Assembly (NCBI GenBank): GCA_963383645.1
Contig: OY726563.1
Span: 28,056,821-28,120,820 of the forward strand
Reading direction: 5' to 3'
Length of the DNA: 64,000 nt
Source of the DNA: Muscardinus avellanarius
Lineage: Eukaryota; Chordata; Mammalia; Rodentia; Gliridae
Position 1 is the stretch's first letter; every line of letters begins with the position of its first letter. The notes under the pieces were generated by a model. The model did not search any database. It worked only from the letters and a program-made list of their open reading frames with translations, and was not told the DNA's origin. A program made the translations under genes and the position numbers. Below, piece after piece: positions 1 through 9,655 of this stretch.

Positions 1-43
1 TCCCAAGCTCTGGGATTACAAGTGTGCGCTACCACGCCTAGCA
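1..43 (-). mobile_element. B1-ID dimeric SINE, partial at window edge
   Basis: This is the start of a minus-strand SINE left monomer. The plus strand reads tcccaag..gggattacaag..accacgcctagc, the complement of the B1-type start gctgggcgtggtggcgca..cttgtaatcccag. The rest of the element lies outside the window. Confidence 0.85.
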
Positions 44-1580
44 AGGATGGTAGATTTAAAAGTTACTAAGTGATATTGGGAGAAGGAGACATCAATAAGC
101 TTTTAACTGGTTTTATTTAAATTTTTATATCCAAATTACTTAATATGCAAACCGGAATATTAACATTTTACCTTAAGAGTTAGCATTTTAAGGTTTTAAC
201 TATATGAAATAGAAAATGTACATAATACAATGTTTTTTATATAATTAACATTAAGTATACTATCTCTATTAATAGTGGTAGTAAGTAATACTAGTAGATT
301 TTTAAACAGTTGACAGTGATAATCAGACTGCAACTGGACCCACTATTTTTTTCCCAAGACAAATTGTTTTCTTAAAGTTAAGAAAATTCTGTCACTGGAT
401 TTGAAAGAGTAAAAGATTTGTTGGGATCAGTAGTCAAGTAGAATAGAACTTTGAAGGTCAGTACAAAGAGTTGAAATTCAGTCTATGAGATTATTGGAAG
501 ATATAGAGCAACGTGCACTTAGGGAGACATTTTAAATATCATCTCTGCTTATATAAGTAGTGTGTCTATTATAGTTTTGTCAAATTCAGCACCACCCACC
601 TGTCTCATATCAGAGCATTATCAGAAGAGAATGGGCTTTCTGAAAGTACTAAATAGTCAAAATATTTCAATCACCTTAACAAAACTTTTATTTAGCTGCA
701 TGGTACATCCATGTCTCTGAAATAAGGCCCTTTGCTGCCAAAAATTTAGCTAACAAAAAAAAAAAAGGAGGAAAAGGAAAATGTGCCTGAAGAACAAACA
801 ATGCTAATAACCCCAACTATTCCTAGCCTTCGTTACACCTTGTAGGTTTCTCTCTGCATATGCTATCTTTTAGTCTAAGTTTATGAAAAGCAATTTCCAA
901 ATTCAGAAGCCTAGAATTCAACTATTCCACAGTACTTGCTGTCAGCTTTTACTTTAACTTATTTTGTTATGTTCAAGTAATGAGAATCACAATAGGAAAC
1001 TATGAAATTTCCTTGAAAATGTGATGTCCTTTGGGTACAATCCAACTTTTAAGAGTTACCAAGTCAGGGTCCATTAAAATTGATGAAACACATAGTGTGA
1101 TGTGTGACTGCCATATCTCTCACCATAAAGAAATTCATTTCTTGGCAATAACTTTATTTTATCTAGTCTTACTTTTCCATTTACTGTTCTTTTCTAGTCA
1201 AACATCTATTGAATCTATTTATTAGTAGTGATAAGAGACAGAATATCCTATCAGTTAAAAAGGCTGGTCAGTGACTTGAGAAATATGACCACCATCAGTG
1301 TCATAAATTGATGAGCTTTAAAAATCCTACCCTGGAAGAAATGTAAAGGTCAATAGGTCTTACAGAATTTAAATAGCTATTTTGCAACCTAATTAACATT
1401 TTATTTATATAATACTACAAGCCGGTTGTTTAGAGTTATGTTAGCAGACAATCAAAAAAATTTATGTAAATGTTCTTATCTCAATGGAATTTGGCCAAAC
1501 TCTCCAAATATATAGCCTATATGGTAGTAGGATAAAAGAGTTAAATACAGCTATCCTATAGCTACCAGAGAAAGGCTGGG
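44..1580. other. AT-rich stretch without recognisable features
   Basis: I see no gene or recognisable repeat here. An A-run at 755-766 and frequent stops in all frames are the only visible features. The short reading frame at 1031-1225 has no family features and looks like chance. Confidence 0.5.
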
Positions 1581-1594
1581 GATGAGGACCTTTT

Positions 1595-1726
1595 TTTTAA
1601 AATTTAAAGAAGTTTATTAAAAAGATAGAAATACAGAAAATAGAAATACAGAAAATAGTTACAGCCCCACCATGCCAAAATGGCATGAGGGGGGAGGGTG
1701 GCCCGGGCCAACTCACCACTCCCCCG
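1595..1726 (-). mobile_element. Short retrocopied transcript end with perfect 14-bp TSDs
   Basis: The 14-mer gatgaggacctttt occurs at 1581-1594 and again at 1727-1740. Between them lies about 132 bp that, on the minus strand, runs from a GC-rich start (cgggggagtggtgag) through a repeated ctgtatttctatttt motif and AATAAACTTCTT to an A-rich end. Polyadenylation signal, A tail and TSD together are the signature of L1-mediated retrotransposition of an RNA. The source RNA is not recognised; the R-region-like AATAAACTTC could come from an LTR transcript. Confidence 0.7.
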
Positions 1727-1788
1727 GATGAGGACCTTTTGAACAGTGTCATGTAGTGTATTCCTTAGAGCCTTTGTTTCTTTTTCTT

Positions 1789-1994
1789 TGGGGAAAGGGT
1801 TCTGAGGGTGGAACCCAGGGGCATTTGAACTCTGAGCTATACCCCTGCCCTATTTTTTATTCTTTATCGTGAAACAGAGTCTCACTAAGTTATGGAGGAC
1901 CTCACTAAGTAGCTGAGGCTGTCCGCGAACTGTGTTCCTCCTGTCTCAGCCTCCTGAATGCTGGGATTACAAGAGTGTGCCACCACGCTCGGCT
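1789..1994 (-). mobile_element. B1-ID dimeric SINE
   Basis: Minus-strand dimer. The ID half shows the complement of the cccctgggttccaccc core at 1808-1830, and the B1 half ends in ggattacaagagtgtgccaccacgc. It is moderately diverged. A similar T-rich stretch on both sides (ttgtttcttttt / ttgttcttttt) may be the TSD. Confidence 0.9.
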
Positions 1995-2599
1995 GCCATT
2001 GTTCTTTTTGAAAGGAGAAAACTGTTTTCTTCTTGGAGCCAGATCAGAAAGAGACTATATTTTCTTACAACAGGAGATTAAAATGACCCTCTAAACCTAG
2101 AGCAGAGCAGAGCACAAATATATGAATGAAGTGCTTCAGTAGTAAGTGGCAAAGCTGAACAGTAGGCTTTTCAGTGTTGGTAGGAAAAACAGGCAGGAAG
2201 CAATGTTAAACACATTATTAAGAGTATATCCTAAGTAATATCACAGGTAAAGCAATCACTTTAAGAAATATTTTATCAAGTGTAAAGGAAAAATGAATAT
2301 TTACATATAACATTATATATTAGTCATATATTAGCACATATGTGTATATATACATATATGTATATCATGTCTATATATTTATATATGGAATAGATGCAGT
2401 ATGAGTTGCAACTTTCTCAATTAAGACAATTTTTAAAAACATAAGGTCTGGGTTTAAAATCACTTTATGTTTCATTTTATTTAGCGATATGGATAAATTG
2501 ACTAAAACATGTCTGTAAATAAGACTTATGAAATCAGAAAGCAGTAATGCAGAGCAGAAAGATGTGAATCTTAGTTAACCTTTCAACTTCTTAACATGC
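1995..2599. other. Unassigned AT-rich DNA
   Basis: No gene or named repeat is recognised. An alternating AT/GT tract lies at about 2310-2390. Confidence 0.45.
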
Positions 2600-2860
2600 A
2601 CTCACAAATTCACTCCTCAAATATTTACTGAGCACTTACATGTGCTGGCATTGGTTCATATACTATGGATAAGACAGAGAATTATATATTTATGTTCCCT
2701 TTCCTGATGGAACAGTAATTACCTTGTACTCAAAAGGGTAATAATGTATTTGCAATTCCCTGTGATAAGCGCTTTATGAGAAGGGAAATAAACAATTAAA
2801 ATGCAAAGAATGTAGAACTTTCTGGGGAAGATGAAAACCTAAACTGCCTTTGTAGCCCTG
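2600..2860 (-). mobile_element. Old L2 (or similar ancient) LINE 3' end
   Basis: The phrases caaatatttactgagcactta and atgtgctggcattgg, followed by tatggataagacagagaa, match the antisense of the ancient LINE tail usually ending ..aataaatatttgttgaatgaatg. It is strongly diverged. Confidence 0.55.
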
Positions 2861-3009
2861 TCTTTCTATTTTAGTGTAACTCCAAACTATCATTTACATC
2901 TGAAATATTTTCTTGAGCCCACAAGCAGTCAGAAAACAGCTTTATGTTGGGTTTAGGTTCAGCAGAAAGGGTTGGCAAAGGATGTTTCCCATCTTAGAGA
3001 GACCAGGGT

Positions 3010-3115
3010 CTAAAAATGCCTATATGAATTTAAAGACTGATTTTTCTATGTCTTTGGGGAATGACCTTGGTAATTTAATGAGTATTGCATTGAAACTGTA
3101 GATCACAGTATTATT
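3010..3115 (-). mobile_element. Old L1 ORF2 fragment
   Basis: Antisense L1 ORF2 text (tctatgtctttggggaatgacc..attgcattgaaactgtagatc) is recognisable. The frame is broken. The same segment recurs at 53060-53110. Confidence 0.65.
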
Positions 3116-3264
3116 TTAAAATATATTCACTTACTTTTGAAAAACAAGCAAGCATAATTTAGTAATACCAAGGAAATCTCTGATAATGAATATTTTCAAT
3201 TCCAAATTCGTTCTTTCATTATTAGCCTTCCTGAGGACACTGACTATATTACATGATGAATATT

Positions 3265-3720
3265 TTTAGTTTTTTAATTGGCACATAATAATTTTACATA
3301 CTTGTGACACATAGTGCTGTAATTTGTTATAGGCATACAAATTGTATAAAAATAAAAGTAGAATAATAAGCAATTCATTTACTTAAATATTTATAATTTT
3401 TTGCCCTGGGAATCTTCAAACTCTAGTTATTCATAAAATATATAAGAAAATGATAAATATAGTCACCCTGTTGTGCTATAAAATAGTAGCACCTATTTCT
3501 CATGTCTAACTGTATTTTGTTCCCCAATTCAACCTCCCTTTTATACCTAATCCCACCTGCTCTTCCCAAACTCTAGTAAGTATTATATTACGTATATTCA
3601 TAAAATTGCCTTTTTAAAATTCCATTTACAAGTAATAATATGTAGTATTTTTCTTTTTATTCCCGGCATGCTTCATTTGACAAAATGTCATCCAGTAACA
3701 TACATGTTGGTGCAATAAAA
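3265..3720 (-). mobile_element. Old mammalian L1 3' UTR, antisense
   Basis: The run tttttaattggcacataataattttaca, then atagtcaccctgttgtgctataaaatagtagcacc and tctaactgtattttgttcccc is the complement of the older mammalian (L1M-type) 3' UTR. It is highly diverged and non-coding. Confidence 0.75.
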
Positions 3721-3922
3721 TAAATCCCATATATGTTTCAATCTGTATATATACCTACATATGTGATTATATGAGCCTTGAAAAGGATTTAAAAGGATAA
3801 ATACTCAGATGTTGATATTTGTTTGGTGGGGGAATGGTAGAAAGCAAAATGAAAGAAGTGAAGAGTGGGCAGGGAAAAATTGTTTTTTAATTGTGTCTTT
3901 CACTTAAAAAATGTACTTTGTA

Positions 3923-4092
3923 GCTGGGCATGTTGGCACATGCTTTTAATCCCAGTATTTGGGAGACTGAGATAGGAGCACCTGGGTTCATAGCCAGCTT
4001 CAGCTACTTTAGTGAGGGCCTTTGCTACTCATTGAGACCCTGTTTCAAAATAAAGAATAAACCTGGGTTCCAACCCCATTACCACAAAAATA
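3923..4092 (+). mobile_element. B1-ID dimeric SINE
   Basis: Forward dimer with a shortened ID half. The 10-mer gtactttgta flanks it at 3913-3922 and 4093-4102 as TSD. An AT/GT dinucleotide tract follows at 4116-4175. Confidence 0.88.
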
Positions 4093-4115
4093 GTACTTTG
4101 TAAATGCTTGAAGTA

Positions 4116-4127
4116 CATATATATATA

Positions 4128-4175
<48 letters not shown>
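4116..4175. repeat. (TA)n(TG)n(TA)n microsatellite
   Basis: Compound alternating TA, TG, TA tract just downstream of a SINE tail. Confidence 0.95.
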
Positions 4176-4176
<1 letters not shown>

Positions 4177-4313
4177 TCTTAATATCCGTGTTATATATGT
4201 AGAAGAGATATATGAAAAGATGATTATTGAGATTTTAATATATGTTTACTTGCAGTAGTGAGTCTCAGAAAGTATACTTTCTTCTATATGTACATATTTT
4301 ATACACAAAGGAG

Positions 4314-5278
4314 TACAGTGGATTTCTTTTATCCATGGTTTTATTTTTCACAGTTTCAATAACCCCTGGTTGAGTATAGTCTGAAAATACTAAATAAAAA
4401 ATACCAGAAATAAGCAACTCATATGTTTTAAATTGTGTTCCTTTCTGAGTAACATGATGAAATAACTTGCTATCTTGCTCTATCCCTACCAGGTTGTGAA
4501 TCATTCCTTTGTCCACCTTATACAAGCTGTATATAATGCATGTACATTCATCACTTATAGCCATCTCGGTTATCAGGTCTACTGTTACTGTATCACAGTA
4601 CCATGTTAAATTATCCCTTTTTAACTCAATCATAATCTCATAGAAGTTAAGAGTGGCATACTGCTTAATTGGAGCCTGGGAAGAATAGGGTGGAGGATGA
4701 AGAGGGAGAGATTTCATCAATGGGTACAATATTACAATTATACATGAGGAATAAGTTTTTGGGTTATGTTGCACAGTAGGATGAACAGTTAAGAATAATA
4801 TATTGTGTATCTCCAAATAACCTGAAGGGAGGATTTTGAATGTGCTTACCATGTAGAAATGATAAAAGTTTAAAAAGATGGATATCCTAATTACCCTGAT
4901 TTGGCCATTACCTAATGCACACAAAAATCTAAATAGCATATTTTTACCTTTTAAATGTGTAAATAAATCAATAAAAATTTAATTAAAATAATAAAGCACT
5001 AAAGATCATGAGTAGTGATGTTGACCATTTGGATATACCAAAAAGAAGCCATAAAGTGCTTCTTAATGTGAAAAGGTGAAAGTTCTAGACTTAATTTTAA
5101 AAAGAAAAAAATAATATATGGAGGTTGTTAAGATATGTAGTAAGAACAATCTTCTACCTGTTACACTGTGAATAAGGAAAAAAGAAATTAGTGCTAGTTT
5201 TTCTGTCACACCTCAGCAAGTTACAGCTATAGTGCATGATAAATGCTTAGTTATGCTGGAAAAGGCATTAAATTATAG
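4314..5278 (+). pseudogene. Decayed Tigger (pogo-type) DNA transposon, transposase fossil
   Basis: 4314-4625 matches the Tigger 5' non-coding segment (atccatggtttt..tttcaataacccctggttgag..aataagcaactcat..catctcggttatcaggtctac). 4978-5278 matches the start of the transposase reading frame. In translation SSDVDHLDIPKRSHKVL is visible before a frameshift and stop, and further on the KEIRASF-type DNA-binding domain text can be traced at nucleotide level. The start codon is lost. An L1 3' end (4626-4977) splits the two parts. Tigger elements cut and paste at TA sites; this copy can only be an immobile fossil. Confidence 0.8.
4626..4977 (+). mobile_element. Old L1 3' UTR inserted in the Tigger
   Basis: Forward L1 3' UTR phrases are visible: aatctcatagaagttaagagtgg, gcctgggaagaatagggtgga, atcaatgggtacaat and aagatggatatcctaattaccctgatttgg. 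It lies exactly between two consecutive pieces of the Tigger, so the L1 is the younger of the two. Confidence 0.75.
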
Positions 5279-5598
5279 AATCCAGTACTATCATCAGTTT
5301 TACAGACCACTAGGTGTCTTGGAATATATTCTCTGAAGACAAGTTGGGATTATTCTATTAATTATATCATTATTCTTCATTGAGCACAAACAAGGTTTCA
5401 TTTGGTAAATGAACAGCTTCATATTTAACGTATTCAATTCTACAAAATGCTTGTAAGTATGACTACCGCTGGACAGTTGGGGAATCTGAGATTTAAGGTA
5501 GGTTATGTCTCTCACAATGCTGTTGAAAGTTAGCAAGGGGAATCTAGGTCTGTCTCCCTCAAAAGAGTCTTTTCAACACTATTTTTGCCTCTCCCCAA

Positions 5599-5636
5599 CA
5601 CACACACACAAACACACACACACAAACACACACACA

Positions 5637-5685
<49 letters not shown>

Positions 5686-5691
5686 ACACAC
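5599..5691. repeat. (CA)n microsatellite
   Basis: About 90 bp of CA with interspersed AA interruptions. Apparent Thr-His or Val-Cys repeat peptides in this tract are not genes. Confidence 0.97.
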
Positions 5692-5723
5692 AGTCATTGC
5701 TCTCCTTGCCCTCTTAGGCACAT

Positions 5724-5943
5724 TTTTTTTATTTTGGTGTATGATGCTACGGATTAAATCCAGAGGCATTCTACCTTAGAGCTATACCCTCAGCCCATTT
5801 TTTTTTTATTTCTTATTTGGAAGTAAGGTCTCATTAGGTTGCTGAGAGTCTCACTACTTGCTGAGCCTGTCTTCAAACTTGAAATCCTCCTGTCTCAGCC
5901 TCCCAAATACTTGAATTACAAGTATGTGCCACTACAACCGGCT
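5724..5943 (-). mobile_element. B1-ID dimeric SINE
   Basis: Full-length minus-strand dimer, diverged. The ID half has ccagaggcattctacct and the B1 half has cctgtctcagcctccc..gtgccactacaaccggct. Confidence 0.88.
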
Positions 5944-6635
5944 CCTATGCACATTTATTCCTCTCTCTGACAATTTCCTATAAAGTGTTTCCCATGCCAA
6001 GGTATTCTTTCTGAAAAATGTGTGCATGAACAATTCTCCATTCTATTTCCTGTGAATTATTTGGTTTATAAACTTAGTTGAACTGTGACTTAGCTATCAC
6101 CTTTCCGTGTTGTTTTCATTTTCAGAGACATTTCACCTGTTTTTGTTTTACATAATATAGTTTTTCCCAAAAAATATTAGCAGAGGAAGTGTCAATATGT
6201 GTGAAGAAACTTAATGAAACAATTTTTTCTCACTTTTTCTGTGTCACATAAGCTGAAATCTTTCAGAACTGTAAAGACATGTGAAAGTGACCAGAGAACT
6301 CATGTCTTAATATTTTCTGTTTTCAATCTTTAAACATTAGATAAAATCAGGACAGCACTTCAAAAGGCACTAAACTCTTCCACAAAATATTATTTAACAA
6401 TTAGTGGTATTTACTTGTTGCTTACCAGGTTTGATATTATACTAAGATAAATTCTCATGGTGATTTCATCTTTAACTGAGGCAGTAAGACCTTTATTAAA
6501 ACCTACAAAGAACATCATTTTCTCTGTTAAATTAAATGAGACATTAATTTCTTTTGTTTCATTTACTACAATAAAATGTACTATTATAAAATAAAAATTA
6601 CATTATGAGATAATAGAGGATATTTTTCTATTTAA
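5944..6635. other. Unassigned AT-rich DNA
   Basis: No gene or named repeat recognised; stops are dense in all six frames. Confidence 0.45.
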
Positions 6636-7300
6636 ACCATTTTATTGAAGTATGATTGACATAGAAAAAGCTGAGCAAATTGAATGTATATAAATTGAGC
6701 TTGGAGATAAGTATGCAGCCAGGAAATGATACCATAATCTATGGCATAAACTGATACATTACCTTCCAAAGTTTTCACCTGCCTTTTCACTTATTATTGT
6801 AATAAAAACACAAAAGAAGGATTGTAAGTGAAGCTCAGTGGTACAGTGGATATTTATAGTATGTGAAGCCTTCTGTTTAATTCCCCAAATCAAAGAAAAA
6901 TAACAGAACACAATGTAAGATCTAATCTATTAATCAGTTTTAAGTGTTATAATACAATATTTTAACAAAGGCCTCATGCTTTACTATAGATCTTTAGGAC
7001 ATATTCAACTAGTATTACTGAAATTTTGTACCTTATGACTATTACCTTTCCATTTCTTCTTCTTCCTATGACTAACACTTTTCCTTTTCCATCTTCCTAT
7101 TCTCTGGCAATCAACTTTCTACTTTCTGCTTAATCAACTTATATGTAATGTGCTACTTTTGAGATGTTATCATGCAGTTTGGCCATCTCTTCTCTAAAAT
7201 GCTGTAGAGAAGAAATGCTTGAAATTTTGTCTTATTTTATAATATTTCCTTATAGATAATGAGATAAATTGGGAATATGACCCAAATCTCAATATTAAAT
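6636..7300 (-). mobile_element. Old L1 3' UTR, antisense, carrying an ID insertion
   Basis: The text ccattttattgaagtatgattgacatag near the start, and the T/C-rich ctttccatttcttcttcttcc..tctggcaatcaactttctac near 7050-7130, are typical of the antisense 3' end of ancient L1s. The identification is by pattern only. Confidence 0.5.
6826..6896 (+). mobile_element. ID-type SINE, diverged
   Basis: The phrase gtaagtgaagctcagtggtacagtgg keeps the tRNA-like A box. A degenerate tail tttaattccccaaatcaaag ends in A-rich sequence. Confidence 0.6.
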
Positions 7301-7384
7301 TTATTTATACATTTTATACACCTTAAAAATAGGAAATACTACCATTGATATTTTGTACACATGTGAGAGTACCAATGCCAATCT

Positions 7385-7535
7385 CTTCCTCTATGGGGAC
7401 GGGATAAAGTGGGGAGGGAGCCAAAGTAAAGCACACCAAATGCTGTGCTTGTGTATGTCGCTATCATTAAGAACTACATGATGATGTAAATCTATAATGT
7501 ACCAACAAATATATAAAAATAAAAACATAGCTGGA
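7385..7535 (+). mobile_element. L1 3' UTR remnant
   Basis: A purine-rich stretch (gggacgggataaagtggggaggg) is followed 100 bp later by ataatgtaccaacaaat and an A-rich tail. This is the same order as in the well-preserved L1 3' ends elsewhere in the window. Confidence 0.6.
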
Positions 7536-7607
7536 AAATTATTTTAAGCAGTAGTTTAATGTGTCTACATTTCTACTGCAAACTGTCACATAATGTTTCA
7601 CTGGTAG

Positions 7608-7692
7608 CATCATGTCAGTATTCAAAAGTTTTGGATTTCCCAACATTTTGGATTTAAGATGTTCATATTAGGAATGTTCAATCTGTGTTGGT
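7608..7692. mobile_element. DNA-transposon terminus (cut-and-paste family, unassigned)
   Basis: The phrase cagtattcaaaagttttggatttccc..attttggatttaagatgttc..ggaatgttcaatctgtg resembles a common mammalian DNA-transposon end of the form ..ttcggattagggatgctcaacctg. I cannot name the family with certainty. Confidence 0.45.
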
Positions 7693-7849
7693 AGTTGATA
7701 TATGTCCTGTTTTCATTGAATGAAAATTATTATTATTAGAAAGTTTAAATATAAGTATCCTTCATATCAACTCCTTTGTCTAAATATTCACTTGAATGAG
7801 TTGAAAACATTTTAAACAAAATTCAGTGTCTGAGTTTAAAACATACTAG

Positions 7850-8395
7850 CATTTAGAAAGAAGTATTACATGATCTTACATGTAGAATCTAATGAAGGCA
7901 AACTCATAGAAGTAGAAAAAAGAATGGTGGCAATTAGTTACCTTCGTTTCTGGTTGAGAAATGGTTAATGTGAGGCCTGAAGACCCAGAGATGACTCACA
8001 ACTAATCTGGTCTTGAAACACAGAAAAAGCCAATAGACTGGTCATTGGGCTGCCCATCCTGCTTTTCAGGTTGTACTAATCTAACCTTTTCCTCTCTCTA
8101 TCTGCCCTTAAATACTGCAAGTTGGTAAAAAAAATACTATAATTATGTGGAGTGTTAATGGATAAAGATCCTGTCTTGTTAACAATTGCAATAAACATTC
8201 TTGAAAAGAAAAAACAAAGATGGTGGTTCTCAGGGCCAGGGATGTGAATAGGAGGAGAGAATAGGGGAGATGTTGATCAAAGAGCTCAAACTTTCAGGTA
8301 GACAAAAAGAGTAATATTAAGTAATCTATTGCGTAAAATGATGTCTAGAATTAATAATATTGTATATTTAAAAATTGCTAGAAGAATTTTTCTTT
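7850..8395 (+). mobile_element. Old L1 3' UTR interrupted by another insertion
   Basis: The first part (7860-7930) has catgatcttacatgtagaatc..aactcatagaagtagaaaa. The second (8216-8395) resumes with gatggtggttctcagggcc..aatattgtatatttaaaaattgctagaag. Both are standard segments of older L1 3' UTRs in the correct order. Confidence 0.65.
7931..8215 (+). mobile_element. Insertion with A-rich end inside the L1 (LTR-like transcript?)
   Basis: The insert separates two L1 3' UTR pieces and is flanked by an imperfect repeat (aagaatggtgg at 7920-7930, aaagatggtgg at 8216-8226). It ends with caataaacattcttgaaaagaaaaaa, i.e. AATAAA plus A-rich tail. A sub-stretch 7969-8197 starts TG and ends CA like an LTR. 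I cannot tell a short solo LTR from a retrocopied transcript. Confidence 0.4.
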
Positions 8396-8396
8396 T

Positions 8397-8672
8397 TAGT
8401 GTTCAATACCAGTCTTTTATGCCTATGTACCATATATTGTTTTTCATCTGTCAATGGACTCTTAGGTTGATGATTCTGTCTTGGATTTAATTAATAATGC
8501 TGCAATGAGCATGACAGTACAGATATCTCTTCAAAATACTGGTAGTATTTCCTTTCTGTATAGCCCCAGTAGTGGAATTGTTACATCATGTTAGTTCTAC
8601 TATAATTTTTTGAAGGACTGTGAAAAGTGCTGTTTTTCATAATGGCTCTAATAATTACATTCTGGGGAAGTT
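8397..8672 (-). mobile_element. Old L1 ORF2 3' part, antisense
   Basis: Recognisable antisense ORF2 text: catctgtcaatggactcttaggttgat, aataatgctgcaatgagcatgac, agccccagtagtggaattgtt and gaaaagtgctgtttttcataatggc. It is degraded and has no open frame. Confidence 0.75.
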
Positions 8673-8689
8673 GAGAGTTTGGGGATAGA

Positions 8690-9090
8690 TGTTGCTGGAA
8701 GTAAAATCTTTCACTCAAATTGGAGAAATAGTTTGAGAAGTGTATTGTACAATAGAGTTAGTAATAATATATTATATTCTTGGAAAATGCAAGGAGAGTG
8801 TGTGTCATATGGTCTCACCACAAAAATGGTAATGTATGTGTATTAGCGAGATTTACTCATTACACACTGCATATATACTTTAAAAGATTATGCTATGTGT
8901 GATAAATATATGCTATTTTATCTGTAAATTTAAAAATCAAAATAATAAACAAATTGCTAAAATAGTAGATTTTAAATATTCTCACTGCAAAAACATTTTA
9001 TAATTTAAACATATATCAAAACATCACATCATACCCCATAAGTATATACAATTATTATATGACAATTAAAAATAAAATAAAATAAATCTT
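8690..9090 (+). mobile_element. Old L1 3' UTR, forward
   Basis: Shows gatagatgttgctggaagtaaaatctttc, ggtctcaccacaaaaatggtaatg and the end catcacatcataccccataagtatatacaattatt..aattaaaaataaaataaa. It directly follows the antisense ORF2 segment, so the pair may be one inverted L1. Confidence 0.65.
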
Positions 9091-9319
9091 AAAAATATTT
9101 ATTTTGTGAGGAACCCACAAAAGATGTAAAGCGTGCCACAGTCTTAGTTTAACAGTTTCCCTAGTAGAATCAAGTTTGGTATTCTTGTTAAAATTTACTG
9201 TATACTATCATTTTAACCATCACCCATTTTCTCTGCATTGTAGCCTTTCAGGAATCCTTGTACTTACTTCTAGCAAAAGTCTAGCTACAGTAGTACCTCA
9301 GGTATAAAATAGATAGTGA

Positions 9320-9517
9320 GCTGGGTGTGGTGGCACATGCTTGTAATCCCAATACTTGGGAAGTTGAGACAAGAGGATAACAGATCAAGGACAGCATCAA
9401 CACTGAGTGTGACCCTCATCAATCCAGTGAAAGCCTGTTTGAAAATAAAAGTAAAAAATAGAGATAGGATAGTTCAGAGATAGAGCCCCTGGGCTCAATC
9501 CCCTTACCAGTAAAGAA
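9320..9517 (+). mobile_element. B1-ID dimeric SINE with microsatellite tail
   Basis: Forward dimer (gagctgggtgtggtggcacatgcttgtaatcccaatacttgg..cccctgggctcaatccc). Its 3' tail runs straight into the AAAG/AG/AAGG microsatellite. Confidence 0.9.
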
Positions 9518-9539
9518 AGGAAAGAAAGAAAGAAAGAAG

Positions 9540-9601
<62 letters not shown>

Positions 9602-9655
9602 GGAAGGAAGGAAGGAAGGAAGGAAGGAAGGAAGGAAGGAAGGAAGGAAGGAAGG
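9513..9655. repeat. (AAAG)n(AG)n(AAGG)n compound microsatellite
   Basis: Pure-purine tract of about 140 bp with three successive motifs, grown from the SINE A tail. Poly-Ser/Leu/Pro reading frames on the other strand are artefacts. Confidence 0.97.

Noticed and set aside
4265..4939. 224-codon minus-strand open frame, one of the longest in the window
   Set aside because: It runs antisense through a Tigger 5' segment and an inserted L1 3' UTR, so its sequence is explained by two repeats and the composite peptide is accidental.
5505..5779. Overlapping frames encoding Thr-His and Val-Cys repeats
   Set aside because: They are translations of the (CA)n microsatellite. The same applies to Tyr-Ile/Cys-Val frames at 11311-11701 and Ser-Leu/Pro frames at 9419-9707.
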